From NCBI RefSeq assembly GCF_007655005.1, contig NZ_SZVW01000007.1, positions 186,001 through 250,000 of the forward strand: a stretch of DNA of 64,000 nucleotides. The letters are read 5' to 3'. Positions 8,608 to 17,913 of the stretch are shown in pieces (positions within the stretch are counted from its first letter, which is position 1; every line of letters starts with the position of its first letter). The notes under the pieces are model-generated. The model was not told where the DNA came from. It saw only the letters and a list, made by a program, of their open reading frames with translations, and made no database searches. The stretch is from Streptomyces tibetensis. Lineage in GTDB: Bacteria > Actinomycetota > Actinomycetes > Streptomycetales > Streptomycetaceae. The position numbers and the translations under genes were made by a program.

Positions 8608-10395
8608 ATGACTCAGCCGCCCAGTCAGCCACCGCACGGTGGCTTCGGAGCACCGCAGAACCAGCCGCCGCAGGGCGGTGGTTACGGGACACCGCAGACC
8701 CCGCCACCGCCCCAGGGCCCGCCCCAGACGCCGCCGCCCCCGCAGGGCCCGCCGCAGCCCGGATACGGCTACCCGCAGCAGCCCGGTCCGTACGGGCAGC
8801 CGGGACAGCCGGGCCCGTACAACCCCGGCCCCTACGGCCAGCCGCAGCAGCCGGGCCCCTACGGCCAGCCGCAGCAGCCCGGCCCGTACGGCCAGCCCGG
8901 CTACGGGTACCCGCAGCAGCCGCAGTACCCCGGCGCGCCCGGCACCCCGCCCGGGGGCGGCTCGAACAATCCCTTCAAGGGCAAGCCCGCCCTGATCATC
9001 GGCGCGGCCGTCGCCGCGCTGCTCGTGGTCGGCGGCACCGTGTGGGCCGTCACCGGCGACGACGACGGCAACGGCAAGAAGAAGCCCGTCGCCCAGAAGA
9101 CCGACGACCCCAAGGCCGGCTCCTCCGCCCCGGTCAACCCCGGTGACGGCAGCGGCGACGGCGGCGAGGACCCGGAGGACCTCAACGCGGGCCGGCAGGC
9201 CGGCGAGGCCAAGGTCCTCTGGTACAAGCAGGCGCCCGACGCCCCCGGCTCCGGCGCCGACGCCGACGGCATGTGGATCACCGGCAAGACCGCCGTGAAG
9301 GCCGCCTACAAGCAGCTCTTCGCCTACAACGTCGGTGACGGCAAACCGTCCTGGGACGCCATCACCTTCCCACAGAAGATCTGCGCGACGACCCCGCAGA
9401 AGACGTCCGACGACAAGATCGTCGTCGCGTACATGAGCGGCGCGAGCGACCGCGCCAAGTGCAACCAGCTGCAGGAGATCGACCTGCTCACCGGCGAGAA
9501 GGGCTGGAAGGAACAGGTCGCCGACGGCGCCCTGTTCGACTCCACGCTCTCCGTCGAGCTGTCCATCACCGGCAAGACGCTGATGGTGGGCCGCTCCCAG
9601 TCCGGCACGGCGTACGACGTCACCAACGGCGACAAGCTCTTCGACAAGAAGAAGTACGGCAACGCCTGCTTCCCCGCCGCGTTCGCCGGGGGCGAGAAGC
9701 TGATCGCCGTCTCCTCCTGCGGCGCCGGCAGCGACAAGGAGCACGACGAGGTCCAGGAGCTCGACCCGAAGACCGGCAAGGCCAAGTGGACCCAGCCGTT
9801 CGACAAGGGCTGGCGGGTCGCGCGCACCTACTCGGTCAGCCCGCTGGTCGTCTACAGCACCAACGAGGACAAGAAGGCCTGGAACATCTCCACCTTCACC
9901 TCCGGCGGCAAGTTCCGCTCGCAGGTCGGCTTCGACGAGGACTTCGCCCCCGAGTGCGGCTGGGCGATCCTGGAGCGCGACCTCACGGGCTGCCAGGGCG
10001 TCGCCGCCGACGACTCCACGCTCTACCTGCCGACCAAGGCCACCACCGGCGCCAACGAGATCGTCGCGGTCGACCTCGCGAACGGCAAGGAGAAGTGGCG
10101 CGTGAAGTCACCCGGCGACGAGTCGATGCTGCCGGTGAAGACCGAGGGCGGCAAGCTCATCGCCTACGTGGAGCCGTCGTACGACGCGGGCGGGCAGATC
10201 GTGTCCATCCCGACCGGCGGCGGCAGCCACAAGCCGTCCAAGCTGCTGCAGAACCCCGAGGGTGCCGCGGACATCGAGAACAGCTTCTTCTCCAAGGAGA
10301 TCGACTGGGTCGACGGGCGCTTCTACATCTCGACGACCCGGCTGAGCGGGAACGACGAGACGAAGGAGAAGTTGATGCTCGCCTACGGCAAGTGA
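8608..10395 (+). CDS. Membrane-anchored PQQ-like beta-propeller protein
   Basis: A 595-residue protein. Residues 1-115 are a cytoplasmic tail rich in Pro, Gln, Gly and Tyr with repeated GPYGQPQQP units; one membrane segment follows (ALIIGAAVAALLVVGGTVWAV, about 132-152), then an acidic linker and a large extracellular domain. That domain has repeated blade-like patterns such as LLTGEKGWKEQ, DPKTGKAKWTQP and LANGKEKWRV, the PQQ_2-type propeller signature. No enzyme residues are recognised; such domains often act as scaffolds or sensors. The ATG at 8608 is chosen because gggggagccgctg precedes it. A paralogue follows 58 bases downstream with the same layout. Confidence 0.8.
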   Translation: MTQPPSQPPHGGFGAPQNQPPQGGGYGTPQTPPPPQGPPQTPPPPQGPPQPGYGYPQQPGPYGQPGQPGPYNPGPYGQPQQPGPYGQPQQPGPYGQPGYGYPQQPQYPGAPGTPPGGGSNNPFKGKPALIIGAAVAALLVVGGTVWAVTGDDDGNGKKKPVAQKTDDPKAGSSAPVNPGDGSGDGGEDPEDLNAGRQAGEAKVLWYKQAPDAPGSGADADGMWITGKTAVKAAYKQLFAYNVGDGKPSWDAITFPQKICATTPQKTSDDKIVVAYMSGASDRAKCNQLQEIDLLTGEKGWKEQVADGALFDSTLSVELSITGKTLMVGRSQSGTAYDVTNGDKLFDKKKYGNACFPAAFAGGEKLIAVSSCGAGSDKEHDEVQELDPKTGKAKWTQPFDKGWRVARTYSVSPLVVYSTNEDKKAWNISTFTSGGKFRSQVGFDEDFAPECGWAILERDLTGCQGVAADDSTLYLPTKATTGANEIVAVDLANGKEKWRVKSPGDESMLPVKTEGGKLIAYVEPSYDAGGQIVSIPTGGGSHKPSKLLQNPEGAADIENSFFSKEIDWVDGRFYISTTRLSGNDETKEKLMLAYGK

Positions 10396-10453
10396 CTCCT
10401 CCTCCTTCCCAACTCCCCTCGTCGTCCGTCCCCTTCCCCGAGGTACCCACGCC

Positions 10454-12325
10454 ATGACCCAGCCGCCGCCCCCGCCGCCCCAGCAGCCCCCGCAGGGGGG
10501 CGGCTTCGGGCCGCCCCAGGACCAGCCGCCGCAGACCCCGCCGCCCGCGGCCGGGCCGAACCTCGGCAAGGCCCCGGAGCCGGGGTACGGCTACCCCCAG
10601 GCGCCGCAGACCCCGCAGACGCCTCCGCCGGCCGCCCCGCAGACGCCGCCCCAGCCGCCGCAGGGTTACGGCTATCCGCAGGGCGCCCCGGCACCCCAGC
10701 CTCCGCAGCCCCCGCCCGGCTACGGCTACCCCGGCCAGCAGCCGGGACCGTACGGGCAGCCCCAGCAGGCGCCCTACGGGCAGCAGCAGGCGCCTTACGG
10801 GCAGCCCGGCTACGGGCAGCCCGGTTACGGCTATCCGCAGCAGTCCATGCCGCACCAGCCGCAGGCCGGACAGCCGGGCGGCGGCAAGAAGCTCACCACG
10901 CAGATGCTGATCATCGTCGCCGCGGTCGTGGCGATCGCGCTGATCATCGGCGGCGGCGTCTGGTACGCCTCGTCCGGCAAGGACGAGGGCAGGGAGAACG
11001 ACACCGCCGGCCAGAGCGGCGGCACCGGCGGCACGGACGACGGCAACGGCGGCACCGCCTCCGGCAAGGAGAAGGCACCGTCCGACCCCAGCGCCAAGGT
11101 CCTCTTCCAGGTCCCGGCGCCCGAGGTGAAGAACGACAGCACGGTCGTCGTCTCCGGCTCGTGGCTCACCGACAAGGCGTACGTCAAGAGCGGCATCGCG
11201 CAGATCGTCGGCTACGACCGCGACAAGGGCGGCGAGCTGTGGAAGATCCCCCTGGACGGCCCGGTCTGCCAGGCCAGCCGCCACGTCACCGACGACAACC
11301 TGACGGCGGTTCTCTACCAGCCGGCGATGCCCACCAAGGCCGACCCCTCGCACGGGTGCAGCCAGATCGCCCTCATCGACCTCGACGCCGGCAAGCGGCT
11401 GTGGACCAAGACGGTCAAGTCCGGTGACCAGGTGATGAACTTCGACAACATCACCCTCAGCGGGAAGACCGTCGCCGTCGGCAGCACCAGCGGCGGCGCC
11501 GCCTTCGACGTCTCCGGCAAGCTCCTGTGGAGCCCGAAGCCGGCCGACTCCTGCTACGACGCCGGTTACGGCGGCGGCGAGAAGCTGGTCGCGGTGCGCA
11601 AGTGCGGCTCCTACGACCAGCGGCAGCTGCACATCCAGACCATCGACCCGAAGTCCGGGAAGGTGATCTCGGAGTACAAGATGACCGAGGGCATCGAGTA
11701 CGCCAGCATCGTGTCGACCAACCCGCTGGTCGTGGCCGCCGACGTCGGCGACTCCGCGGGCGACGGCAGCGGCATCTCCGACTTCTTCTCCATCGACGCC
11801 AAGACCGGCAAGCTGCGCACGCGCATCTCCGCGCCGGGCGAGCAGTTCGCGGCCCGCTGCGAGGGCATCACCCGCGTCGAGGCCTGCAACCTGCTGGCCG
11901 TCGGCAACGACCGGCTGTACCTGCCGACCGAGGAGCACGACGGCACCGGCAAGTACAGCCAGACCAACGAGATCGTCGCCTTCGACCTCGCCACCGGCAA
12001 GCAGACGGGCCAGCGGGCCGACGCGGGCGACGGCTACACGATCTCGCCGCTGCGCATGGACGGCGGCAACCTGATCGCGTACAAGCGTCCCCCCTACGAC
12101 AAGGGCGGACAGGTGGTGAGCATCGCCGGGGGCAGCTTCAAGCAGACGACGCTGCTGCAGAATCCCGCGACGGACTCGGTCCGGGACGTGGAGACCAGCA
12201 TGTCGCCGGAGTACTCCGAGTTCCTGTACGCCGAGGGGCACCTTTACATGTCCAAGGTGTACGCGAGCAAGCGGTCGACGGTGCGGGAGAAGGAGTATCT
12301 CGCGGTCGGCTTCGGTACGGGCTGA
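10454..12325 (+). CDS. Membrane-anchored PQQ-like beta-propeller protein, tandem paralogue
   Basis: A 623-residue paralogue of the preceding gene with the same architecture: a Pro/Gln/Tyr/Gly-rich cytoplasmic tail (PQQAPYGQQQAPYGQPGYGQ region), one membrane span near residues 150-172 (MLIIVAAVVAIALIIGGGVW), a Gly/Asp-rich linker, and an extracellular propeller with LDAGKRLWTKT and IDAKTGKLRTR blades. The start ATG lies about 9 bases after cccgaggta. The close spacing suggests an operon produced by duplication. The function is unknown, although similar N-terminal tails occur in Streptomyces proteins linked to Ser/Thr kinase signalling. Confidence 0.8.
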   Translation: MTQPPPPPPQQPPQGGGFGPPQDQPPQTPPPAAGPNLGKAPEPGYGYPQAPQTPQTPPPAAPQTPPQPPQGYGYPQGAPAPQPPQPPPGYGYPGQQPGPYGQPQQAPYGQQQAPYGQPGYGQPGYGYPQQSMPHQPQAGQPGGGKKLTTQMLIIVAAVVAIALIIGGGVWYASSGKDEGRENDTAGQSGGTGGTDDGNGGTASGKEKAPSDPSAKVLFQVPAPEVKNDSTVVVSGSWLTDKAYVKSGIAQIVGYDRDKGGELWKIPLDGPVCQASRHVTDDNLTAVLYQPAMPTKADPSHGCSQIALIDLDAGKRLWTKTVKSGDQVMNFDNITLSGKTVAVGSTSGGAAFDVSGKLLWSPKPADSCYDAGYGGGEKLVAVRKCGSYDQRQLHIQTIDPKSGKVISEYKMTEGIEYASIVSTNPLVVAADVGDSAGDGSGISDFFSIDAKTGKLRTRISAPGEQFAARCEGITRVEACNLLAVGNDRLYLPTEEHDGTGKYSQTNEIVAFDLATGKQTGQRADAGDGYTISPLRMDGGNLIAYKRPPYDKGGQVVSIAGGSFKQTTLLQNPATDSVRDVETSMSPEYSEFLYAEGHLYMSKVYASKRSTVREKEYLAVGFGTG

Positions 12326-12383
12326 CCGCTTCGACCGGGCTCTGACCGGGTACTGACCGGTTCTTGATCGACTGGTGGCTGAT

Positions 12384-12415
12384 GCGGCCCCGTCCCTGTT
12401 CAGGGGCGGGGCCGC
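12384..12415 (+). terminator. Hairpin terminator after the PQQ-like pair
   Basis: gcggccccgtccctg (12384-12398) pairs with caggggcggggccgc (12401-12415), a 15-bp stem with one G-T wobble and a 2-base apex. It ends the two-gene PQQ-like unit. Confidence 0.7.
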
Positions 12416-12582
12416 AGCTGTTCGGCGCGGTCAACCCGGAAGGAGAGGAATATCGGCGATCCGGGGCGATTCTCGCCGGTAGGGGGAGCGCAACGTCGAA
12501 CAAGCGTGTAGCTTCCGGGGGCATGAAGGCGGGGGAGCCGGGGGGCTCCCGTGGGGGGCTGGGGTGACTGGGGGGTTGCTCG

Positions 12583-13263
12583 ATGGGAGTGCGGCTCATG
12601 GTGGTCGACGACCACCGATTGCTGGCCGAGGCGCTGGCTTCGGCGCTGAAGCTGCGGGGGCACCGGGTGCTGGCCGCGGCGGCGCCGGCCGCGGGTGCGG
12701 CGGAGCTGGTGATCACGCGGGCGCCTGAGGTGTGCCTGCTGGGGACGGCGGCGCCGGCCGAGCCGGGGATCTTCGACCCGGTGGTGCGGATCAAGCGGGA
12801 GCGGCCGCAGGTGGCGGTGCTGGTGCTGGGGCCGGTGCCGAGCCCCAGGGGCATCGCTGCGGCGTTCGCGGCGGGGGCGTCGGGGTACGTCCGGCACGAC
12901 GAGCGCATAGAGGGTGTCGAGCGGGCGATCATGAAGGCGCGGGCGGGGGAGGCGGCGGTCGCGCCGCAACTGTTGCAGGGGGCGTTCGGTGAGTTGCTCA
13001 ACCCGGCGGCCCAACCGGACGACGAGGGCCAGCGGTTGCTGTCCATGCTCACGCCGAGGGAGGTCGAGGTCCTGGTCCGCGTCGCGGACGGCGAGGACAC
13101 CCGCCTGATCGCGGCGGGCATGGGCATCGCACCGTCGACGGCGCGTACGCATGTCCAGCGGGTGCTGATGAAACTGGGCGTGGGGTCGCGTTTGGAGGCG
13201 GCGGCGCTGGCGGCACGGACGGGCTTGCTGGACCGGGCGGGGCCGGTGCGGCGGGAGCCGTGA
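12583..13263 (+). CDS. Orphan LuxR-type response regulator with degenerate receiver
   Basis: A 226-residue transcription factor with an N-terminal receiver-like domain (MVVDDHRLLAEAL) and a C-terminal LuxR/NarL helix-turn-helix (LTPREVEVLVRVADGEDTR to HVQRVLMKLGVGSRLEAAA). The phosphoacceptor position is not Asp: the segment that normally reads like DVVLLDLRMP reads EVCLLGTAAP, with Gly at residue 54. The conserved Lys segment reads GYVRHDE. It therefore probably acts without classical phosphorylation, like the atypical receivers of Streptomyces regulators that bind ligands. No histidine kinase is adjacent. The ATG at 12583 lies close to gggg-rich sequence with no strong binding site, so the exact start is moderately certain. 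Confidence 0.85.
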   Translation: MGVRLMVVDDHRLLAEALASALKLRGHRVLAAAAPAAGAAELVITRAPEVCLLGTAAPAEPGIFDPVVRIKRERPQVAVLVLGPVPSPRGIAAAFAAGASGYVRHDERIEGVERAIMKARAGEAAVAPQLLQGAFGELLNPAAQPDDEGQRLLSMLTPREVEVLVRVADGEDTRLIAAGMGIAPSTARTHVQRVLMKLGVGSRLEAAALAARTGLLDRAGPVRREP

Positions 13264-13292
13264 GCTGTCCGACCGGCGGTGGGGGTGCGGGG

Positions 13293-13390
13293 GGCTGCGC
13301 CTGCCACGGGGTTTGGGAGCGGGTGGCTGCGCCCGCCGCGGGGTTCGGAGTGCGGGTGGCTGCGCCTGCCGCCGGGTGGGGGGTGGGGCC
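13293..13390. repeat. Three imperfect 32-33 bp direct repeats
   Basis: The core ggctgcgcctgccrcgggg recurs at 13293, 13325 and 13358, each followed by a ggttcggag/gtttgggag-like segment. The units differ at several positions. They lie just after the orphan regulator and are part of a stretch with no gene. Confidence 0.7.
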
Positions 13391-13672
13391 GCGCCTAGGG
13401 TCGGGGCCGCGCCGGGGGGTGTCCGTCCTCGGAACGGCGCGATCGACTTGCGTACCGACTGACTGGCGTGGACGCGCCAACCGCTGCGGGCGGACACCTC
13501 CCGACCCGTCCCCTTGCGTCCGACGGCGGGTGCGGGTGCGTCGCGGCTCACCCAGCTGCGGGCAATCGTGCCGCTAGGGGCGGCACGGGTGGGCGGTAGC
13601 GGCACCTCGTCGCGCCGAGTCGCGCACCCACCCGGCCTCAGCACCAGCGCCGCGCACCGGACAACCCCCGGG
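13391..13672. other. Intergenic stretch with interspersed hairpin element
   Basis: No gene is supported here. At 13567-13587 cgtgccgc and gcggcacg form an 8-bp hairpin with loop taggg. The surrounding sequence (gcaatcgtgccgctaggggc, then gggtgggcgg and ggcacctcgtcgcgcc) resembles an interspersed element found between convergent genes in many streptomycetes. It lies between two convergent transcription units and may help terminate both. Confidence 0.45.
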
Positions 13673-13990
13673 CTACTCCGCCAGGTCGTCACCCTCCGGC
13701 TCAACCCCGGGCGGGGCCGGCGCCGCAGGCCTCAGCTTCAGCCACGCCAGGAAGAACAAGCCCAGCAGCAGCATCCCCAGCCCGGTCCACAGGTTGATGT
13801 TCACACCGGCGGCCTTGTCGATGTCCGCGTCGGACGCCGTGAACCCCGCGATCGTGACGATGACGCCGTAGATCACGAACAGCCCGCCGATGATCCGCCG
13901 GATGTCGAACAGCCGCGCGGCGGTCGCCGACTTGCCCTGCAGTTCGGTGACTTCCCGTTGCAGGTCCTTCTCGGAGTAGAACTCGGACAT
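13673..13990 (-). CDS. Small two-span membrane protein, partner of the symporter
   Basis: A 105-residue protein beginning MSEFYSEKDLQREVTELQ. It has two hydrophobic segments (IIGGLFVIYGVIVTIAGFT, about 33-51; LWTGLGMLLLGLFFLAWL, about 67-84) and an acidic tail. It follows the sodium:solute symporter by 30 bases on the same strand and is almost certainly co-transcribed with it. Small two-span proteins commonly accompany SSS-family transporters in actinobacteria and may be accessory subunits; that role is inferred from position. Confidence 0.8.
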   Translation of the reverse strand: MSEFYSEKDLQREVTELQGKSATAARLFDIRRIIGGLFVIYGVIVTIAGFTASDADIDKAAGVNINLWTGLGMLLLGLFFLAWLKLRPAAPAPPGVEPEGDDLAE

Positions 13991-14020
13991 GTGCGATCAC
14001 ACTCCTCGGTCGGGGTTCGG

Positions 14021-15700
14021 TCAGAACGAGAACGGGATGTAGCAGGCCGCGGCCAGGACGACCGCGCCCCAGCCCAGCAGTGCCGGCTTGCGGTACCAGG
14101 CCTCGTCCCCGGGGGCGGGCGGCTCCGTCATGCCGGGCGAGCGGGTGCCGTAGACCAGCCCCTGCAGCTCCTGAGTGGGCTTGGGCGCGGTGAACAGCGA
14201 CACCGCCACCATGACGACCGCGCCCGCGACGAAGCCCGCGATCGCCGAGACGAAGTTGGCCCCCTGGTCGGAGGGGATGTCGATGATGTCCTGCTTGTAG
14301 AGGACGAAGTAGTTGACCATCGCGGCGGTGGTGCCCGCGAGCAGTCCCCAGAATCCGGACTTCATGGACGCCCGCTTCCAGAACATGCCGATGATGAAGA
14401 CGACGAACATCGGCACGTTGAAGAAGGAGAAGAGGGTCTGCAGGTAGGCCATGATGTTGGAGAAGGAGCGGGCGAGGAACGCCGTGCCGATGGAGGCCAG
14501 GACACCGACCGCGGTGATGAGCCGGCCGAAGCGCACGTAGTACTCGTCCTCGCGGCCCTTCACGACGTACTTCGCCCAGATGTCCGTGGTGAACACGGTG
14601 TTGAAGGACGACACGTTGGCCGCCATGCCCGCCATGAACGCCGCGAGCAGGCCGGTGACGGCGATGCCCAGCACGCCGTTGGGCAGCAGCTGGGACATCA
14701 GGTAGGGGATCGCGTCGTTGTACTGGAGGTCCGAGCCGGACGTGCCGATCTTCGGCACCAGCACCGCGGCGACCAGGCCGGGGATCATCACCAGGAAGAC
14801 GATGAAGATCTTCGGGAACGCGGCGATCAGCGGGGTGCGCTGGGCCGCCGAGAGGTTCTTCGCGGACAGCGCGCGCTGCACCTCGGCGAAGTTCGTCGTC
14901 CAGTAGCCGAAGGAGAGGACGAAGCCGAGGCCCAGGACGATCGTCAGCCAGTTCGCGCCGAGCGGGTTGTCGCTGCCGATGCCCGTACCGCCCCAGGACG
15001 TCATGAAGTCGGCGCCGTGGCTCTTGGTGAGGGAGTCGGACAGGCCGTCCCAGCCGCCGACCTTCTTCAGGCCCAGCACCGTGATCGGGATGAGCGCGGC
15101 GAGGATGACGAAGAACTGCAGGACCTCGTTGTAGATCGCCGAGGACAGGCCGCCGAGCGTGATGTAGGCGAGCACGAAGAACCCGGCGACGACGATCGCC
15201 ACCCACTCCGGCCAGCCCAGCAGCGCCTCGACGACGATGGCCAGCGCGTAGAGGTTGACGCCGGCGATGAGGATGGCGGCGAAGGCGAAGAGGACGGAAC
15301 TGAGCAGGTGCGCCGCCCGGTCGAAGCGCATCAGCAGGAACTCCGGGACCGATCGGACCTTGGAGCCGTAGTAGAAGGGCATCATCACCAGGCCGAGGAA
15401 GACCATGGCCGGGATGGCGCCGATCCAGTACCAGTGCGTGGTGTAGACGCCGTACTGGGCGCTGTTGGCGGCCATGCCCAGGATTTCGGTGGCGCCCAGG
15501 TTGGCCGCGATGAACGCGAGACCGGTGACCCAGGCGGGCAGGGAGCGGCCGGAGAGGAAGAAGTCGAGACTGGTCTTCACCGAGCGCCGGGCGGCGAAGC
15601 CGATGCCGAGGACGACGAGGAAGTAGATGCCGAGGATGGTGTAGTCGAGCCAGTTCGTGGGGAGTCGCAGCTCGGCCGACAGATATGTGGGGGTTTGCAT
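14021..15700 (-). CDS. Sodium:solute symporter (SSS family), probably sugar uptake
   Basis: A 559-residue integral membrane protein with 13-14 predicted spans, of the SSS/SglT family that couples solute entry to Na+. The family features are visible: NWLDYTILGIYFLVVLGIGF at the N-terminus, the unwound first core helix near GATEILGMAANS, and the later AAFMAGMAANVSSFNTVF segment. The start ATG at 15700 follows gcgagggctc on the minus strand. The gene is divergent from galT, and the 164-base shared region could co-regulate them, so galactose or a galactoside is the likely substrate. The substrate is inferred from context, not from residues. Confidence 0.85.
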   Translation of the reverse strand: MQTPTYLSAELRLPTNWLDYTILGIYFLVVLGIGFAARRSVKTSLDFFLSGRSLPAWVTGLAFIAANLGATEILGMAANSAQYGVYTTHWYWIGAIPAMVFLGLVMMPFYYGSKVRSVPEFLLMRFDRAAHLLSSVLFAFAAILIAGVNLYALAIVVEALLGWPEWVAIVVAGFFVLAYITLGGLSSAIYNEVLQFFVILAALIPITVLGLKKVGGWDGLSDSLTKSHGADFMTSWGGTGIGSDNPLGANWLTIVLGLGFVLSFGYWTTNFAEVQRALSAKNLSAAQRTPLIAAFPKIFIVFLVMIPGLVAAVLVPKIGTSGSDLQYNDAIPYLMSQLLPNGVLGIAVTGLLAAFMAGMAANVSSFNTVFTTDIWAKYVVKGREDEYYVRFGRLITAVGVLASIGTAFLARSFSNIMAYLQTLFSFFNVPMFVVFIIGMFWKRASMKSGFWGLLAGTTAAMVNYFVLYKQDIIDIPSDQGANFVSAIAGFVAGAVVMVAVSLFTAPKPTQELQGLVYGTRSPGMTEPPAPGDEAWYRKPALLGWGAVVLAAACYIPFSF

Positions 15701-15785
15701 GAGCCCTCGCTTCGTTGCGCGAACCGATACCTCGCGGGATCTTCTTCTCCGCGTTCAGCAGTTGAACCCGTCTTCTGATGCACTT

Positions 15786-15837
15786 TGTTGGATTGTGATG
15801 TTGACGATTGGGGAGGAGGGTGTTTTTATATGTTGGG
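15786..15837 (+). promoter_or_regulatory. gal operon promoter region with TGTTG direct repeats
   Basis: A -35-like TTGACG at 15801-15806 and -10-like TTTATA at 15825-15830 are separated by 18 bases, giving a start about 25-30 bases before galT. Heptamers TGTTGGA (15786-15792), TGTTGAC (15799-15805, overlapping the -35) and TGTTGGG (15831-15837) recur in the same direction. Overlap of the repeats with the promoter fits a repressor operator; the S. lividans galP1 promoter is known to be galactose-inducible and to depend on short direct repeats. Confidence 0.6.
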
Positions 15838-15864
15838 TTCTGTTTGAAGGACAAGGAGTCCGGC

Positions 15865-16926
15865 GTGAAGAAGACCTCGACCCGGCTGGCCGACGGTCGC
15901 GAGCTCATCTACTACGACCTGCGTGACGACAGCGTGCGGGACGCGACCGACCGCCGGCCGCTGGACCGCACCGTCACCACGTCCGAGATCCGCCGCGACC
16001 CCCTCCTCGGCGACTCCGTCGCCATCGCCTCGCACCGCCAGGGCCGCACCTACCATCCGCCGGCCGACGAGTGCCCGCTGTGCCCGTCGGCGGGCGATCG
16101 CCTGAGCGAGATCCCGGACTCCTCGTACGACGTCGTCGTCTTCGAGAACCGGTTCCCCTCGCTGGCCGGCGACTCGGGCCGCTGCGAGGTCGTCTGCTTC
16201 ACCTCCGACCACAACGCCGCCTTCGCCGAGCTCACCGAGGAGCAGGCGGGCCTGGTGCTGGAGGCCTGGACGGACCGCACGTCGGAGCTGTCCCACCTCC
16301 CCGCCGTCGAGCAGGTGTTCTGCTTCGAGAACCGGGGCGCCGAGATCGGCGTGACCCTCGGCCACCCGCACGGTCAGATCTACGCCTACCCCTTCACCAC
16401 CCCCCGCACCGCGCTGATGCTCCGCTCGGCCGCCACCCACAAGGAGATGACCGGCGGGGAGAACCTCTTCGACGCCGTCCTGGAGCGTGAACTCGCCGGC
16501 GAGCGGGTCGTCCTGGAGGGTGAACACTGGGTGGCCTTCGTGCCGTACGCGGCGCACTGGCCGTACGAGGTCCACCTGTACCCCAAGCGCCGCGTGCCCG
16601 ACCTGCTCGGCCTGGACGAGGGCGCGCGCACAGAATTCCCCCAGGTCTACCTGGAACTCTTGAGGCGCTTCGACCGGATCTTCGGTGAGAGTGAGCCCCC
16701 GACGCCGTACATCGCGGCCTGGCACCAGGCCCCGTTCGGCGCGCTGGAGGAGTTCGACGGGGTCGTGCGCGAGGACTTCGCGCTCCACCTCGAGCTTTTC
16801 ACCATCCGCCGCACTTCCGGCAAGCTGAAGTTCCTCGCGGGTTCCGAGTCCGGCATGAACGTGTTCATCAACGACGTGCCGCCGGAGCGCGCGGCCGAGC
16901 GACTGCGAGAGGTAGCGAGTTCATGA
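15865..16926 (+). CDS. galT: Galactose-1-phosphate uridylyltransferase
   Basis: A 353-residue Leloir-pathway enzyme that exchanges UMP between UDP-glucose and galactose-1-phosphate. The HIT-superfamily active site [12 protein letters not shown] (about residues 168-179) contains the catalytic His, and CPLCPS (about 70-75) supplies zinc-binding cysteines. The GTG at 15865 is chosen because aaggag lies 7 bases upstream; the frame is open 19 codons further without a site. The stop overlaps galE by four bases. This is the first gene of galT-galE-galK. Confidence 0.95.
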   Translation: MKKTSTRLADGRELIYYDLRDDSVRDATDRRPLDRTVTTSEIRRDPLLGDSVAIASHRQGRTYHPPADECPLCPSAGDRLSEIPDSSYDVVVFENRFPSLAGDSGRCEVVCFTSDHNAAFAELTEEQAGLVLEAWTDRTSELSHLPAVEQVFCFENRGAEIGVTLGHPHGQIYAYPFTTPRTALMLRSAATHKEMTGGENLFDAVLERELAGERVVLEGEHWVAFVPYAAHWPYEVHLYPKRRVPDLLGLDEGARTEFPQVYLELLRRFDRIFGESEPPTPYIAAWHQAPFGALEEFDGVVREDFALHLELFTIRRTSGKLKFLAGSESGMNVFINDVPPERAAERLREVASS

Positions 16927-17885
16927 GCGGGAAGTACCTGGTGACAGGCGGTGCGGGATACGTCGGCAGCGTGGTCGCACAGCACCTGCTGGAGGCCGGT
17001 CACGAGGTCGTCGTCCTCGACAACCTCTCCACGGGCTTTCGCGAGGGCGTCCCGGCGGACGCGTCGTTCGTCGAGGGCGACATCCGCGATGCCGCCAAAT
17101 GGCTGGACTCCTCCTTCGACGGTGTGTTGCACTTCGCCGCGTTCTCGCAGGTCGGCGAGTCGGTCGTGAAGCCGGAGAAGTACTGGGACAACAACGTCGG
17201 CGGCACCATGGCGCTGCTGGCCGCGATGCGCGAGGCGGGCGTGTCCAAGCTGGTCTTCTCCTCGACGGCGGCGACGTACGGCGAGCCGGAGCAGGTCCCG
17301 ATCGTCGAGTCGGCGCCCACGTCCCCCACGAACCCGTACGGCGCCTCGAAGCTCGCGGTCGACCACATGATCACGGGTGAGGCGGCGGCGCACGGCCTGG
17401 GCGCGGTCTCCCTGCGCTACTTCAACGTGGCGGGCGCCTACGGCGAGTACGGCGAGCGCCACGACCCCGAGTCGCACCTGATCCCGCTGGTCCTCCAGGT
17501 GGCGCAGGGCAGGCGCGAGGCGATCTCGGTGTTCGGCGACGACTACGCGACGCCGGACGGCACCTGCGTCCGCGACTACATCCACGTCGCGGACCTGGCC
17601 GAGGCCCACCTGCTGGCCCTGAAGGCCGCAGCCCCCGGCGAGCACCTGATCTGCAACCTCGGCAACGGCAACGGCTTCTCGGTCCGCGAGGTCATCGAGA
17701 CCGTCCGCCGGGTCACGGGCCACCCGATCCCCGAGGTCGTGGCCCCCCGCCGGGGCGGCGACCCGGCGGTCCTGGTGGCCTCGGCCGCCACCGCCCGCGA
17801 GAAACTGGGCTGGAACCCGTCCCGCGCGGACCTCGCGGGAATCGTCGCGGACGCGTGGGACTTCGCGCAGCGGCGCGGCAACTAG
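16923..17885 (+). CDS. galE: UDP-glucose 4-epimerase
   Basis: A 320-residue extended short-chain dehydrogenase that interconverts UDP-galactose and UDP-glucose using bound NAD+. The Rossmann motif TGGAGYVGS is at residues 8-16, the SSTAATYG segment carries the Ser/Thr catalytic residue, and the YxxxK pair is in [11 protein letters not shown] (about 140-150). The ATG overlaps the galT stop, implying translational coupling. The length is slightly shorter than E. coli GalE but typical for actinobacteria. Confidence 0.95.
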   Translation: MSGKYLVTGGAGYVGSVVAQHLLEAGHEVVVLDNLSTGFREGVPADASFVEGDIRDAAKWLDSSFDGVLHFAAFSQVGESVVKPEKYWDNNVGGTMALLAAMREAGVSKLVFSSTAATYGEPEQVPIVESAPTSPTNPYGASKLAVDHMITGEAAAHGLGAVSLRYFNVAGAYGEYGERHDPESHLIPLVLQVAQGRREAISVFGDDYATPDGTCVRDYIHVADLAEAHLLALKAAAPGEHLICNLGNGNGFSVREVIETVRRVTGHPIPEVVAPRRGGDPAVLVASAATAREKLGWNPSRADLAGIVADAWDFAQRRGN

Positions 17886-17913
17886 TACGTACGGAAAGAG
17901 TCAGGGGTCAGGC

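Noticed and set aside
13264..13672. A CRISPR array in the repetitive intergenic stretch
   Set aside because: The units are imperfect, lack distinct spacers of uniform length, and no cas genes are nearby.
13514..15778. A plus-strand open frame of 754 codons opposite the sodium symporter
   Set aside because: It is Asp/Glu/Arg/His-rich shadow sequence. The minus-strand frame encodes a clear SSS transporter.
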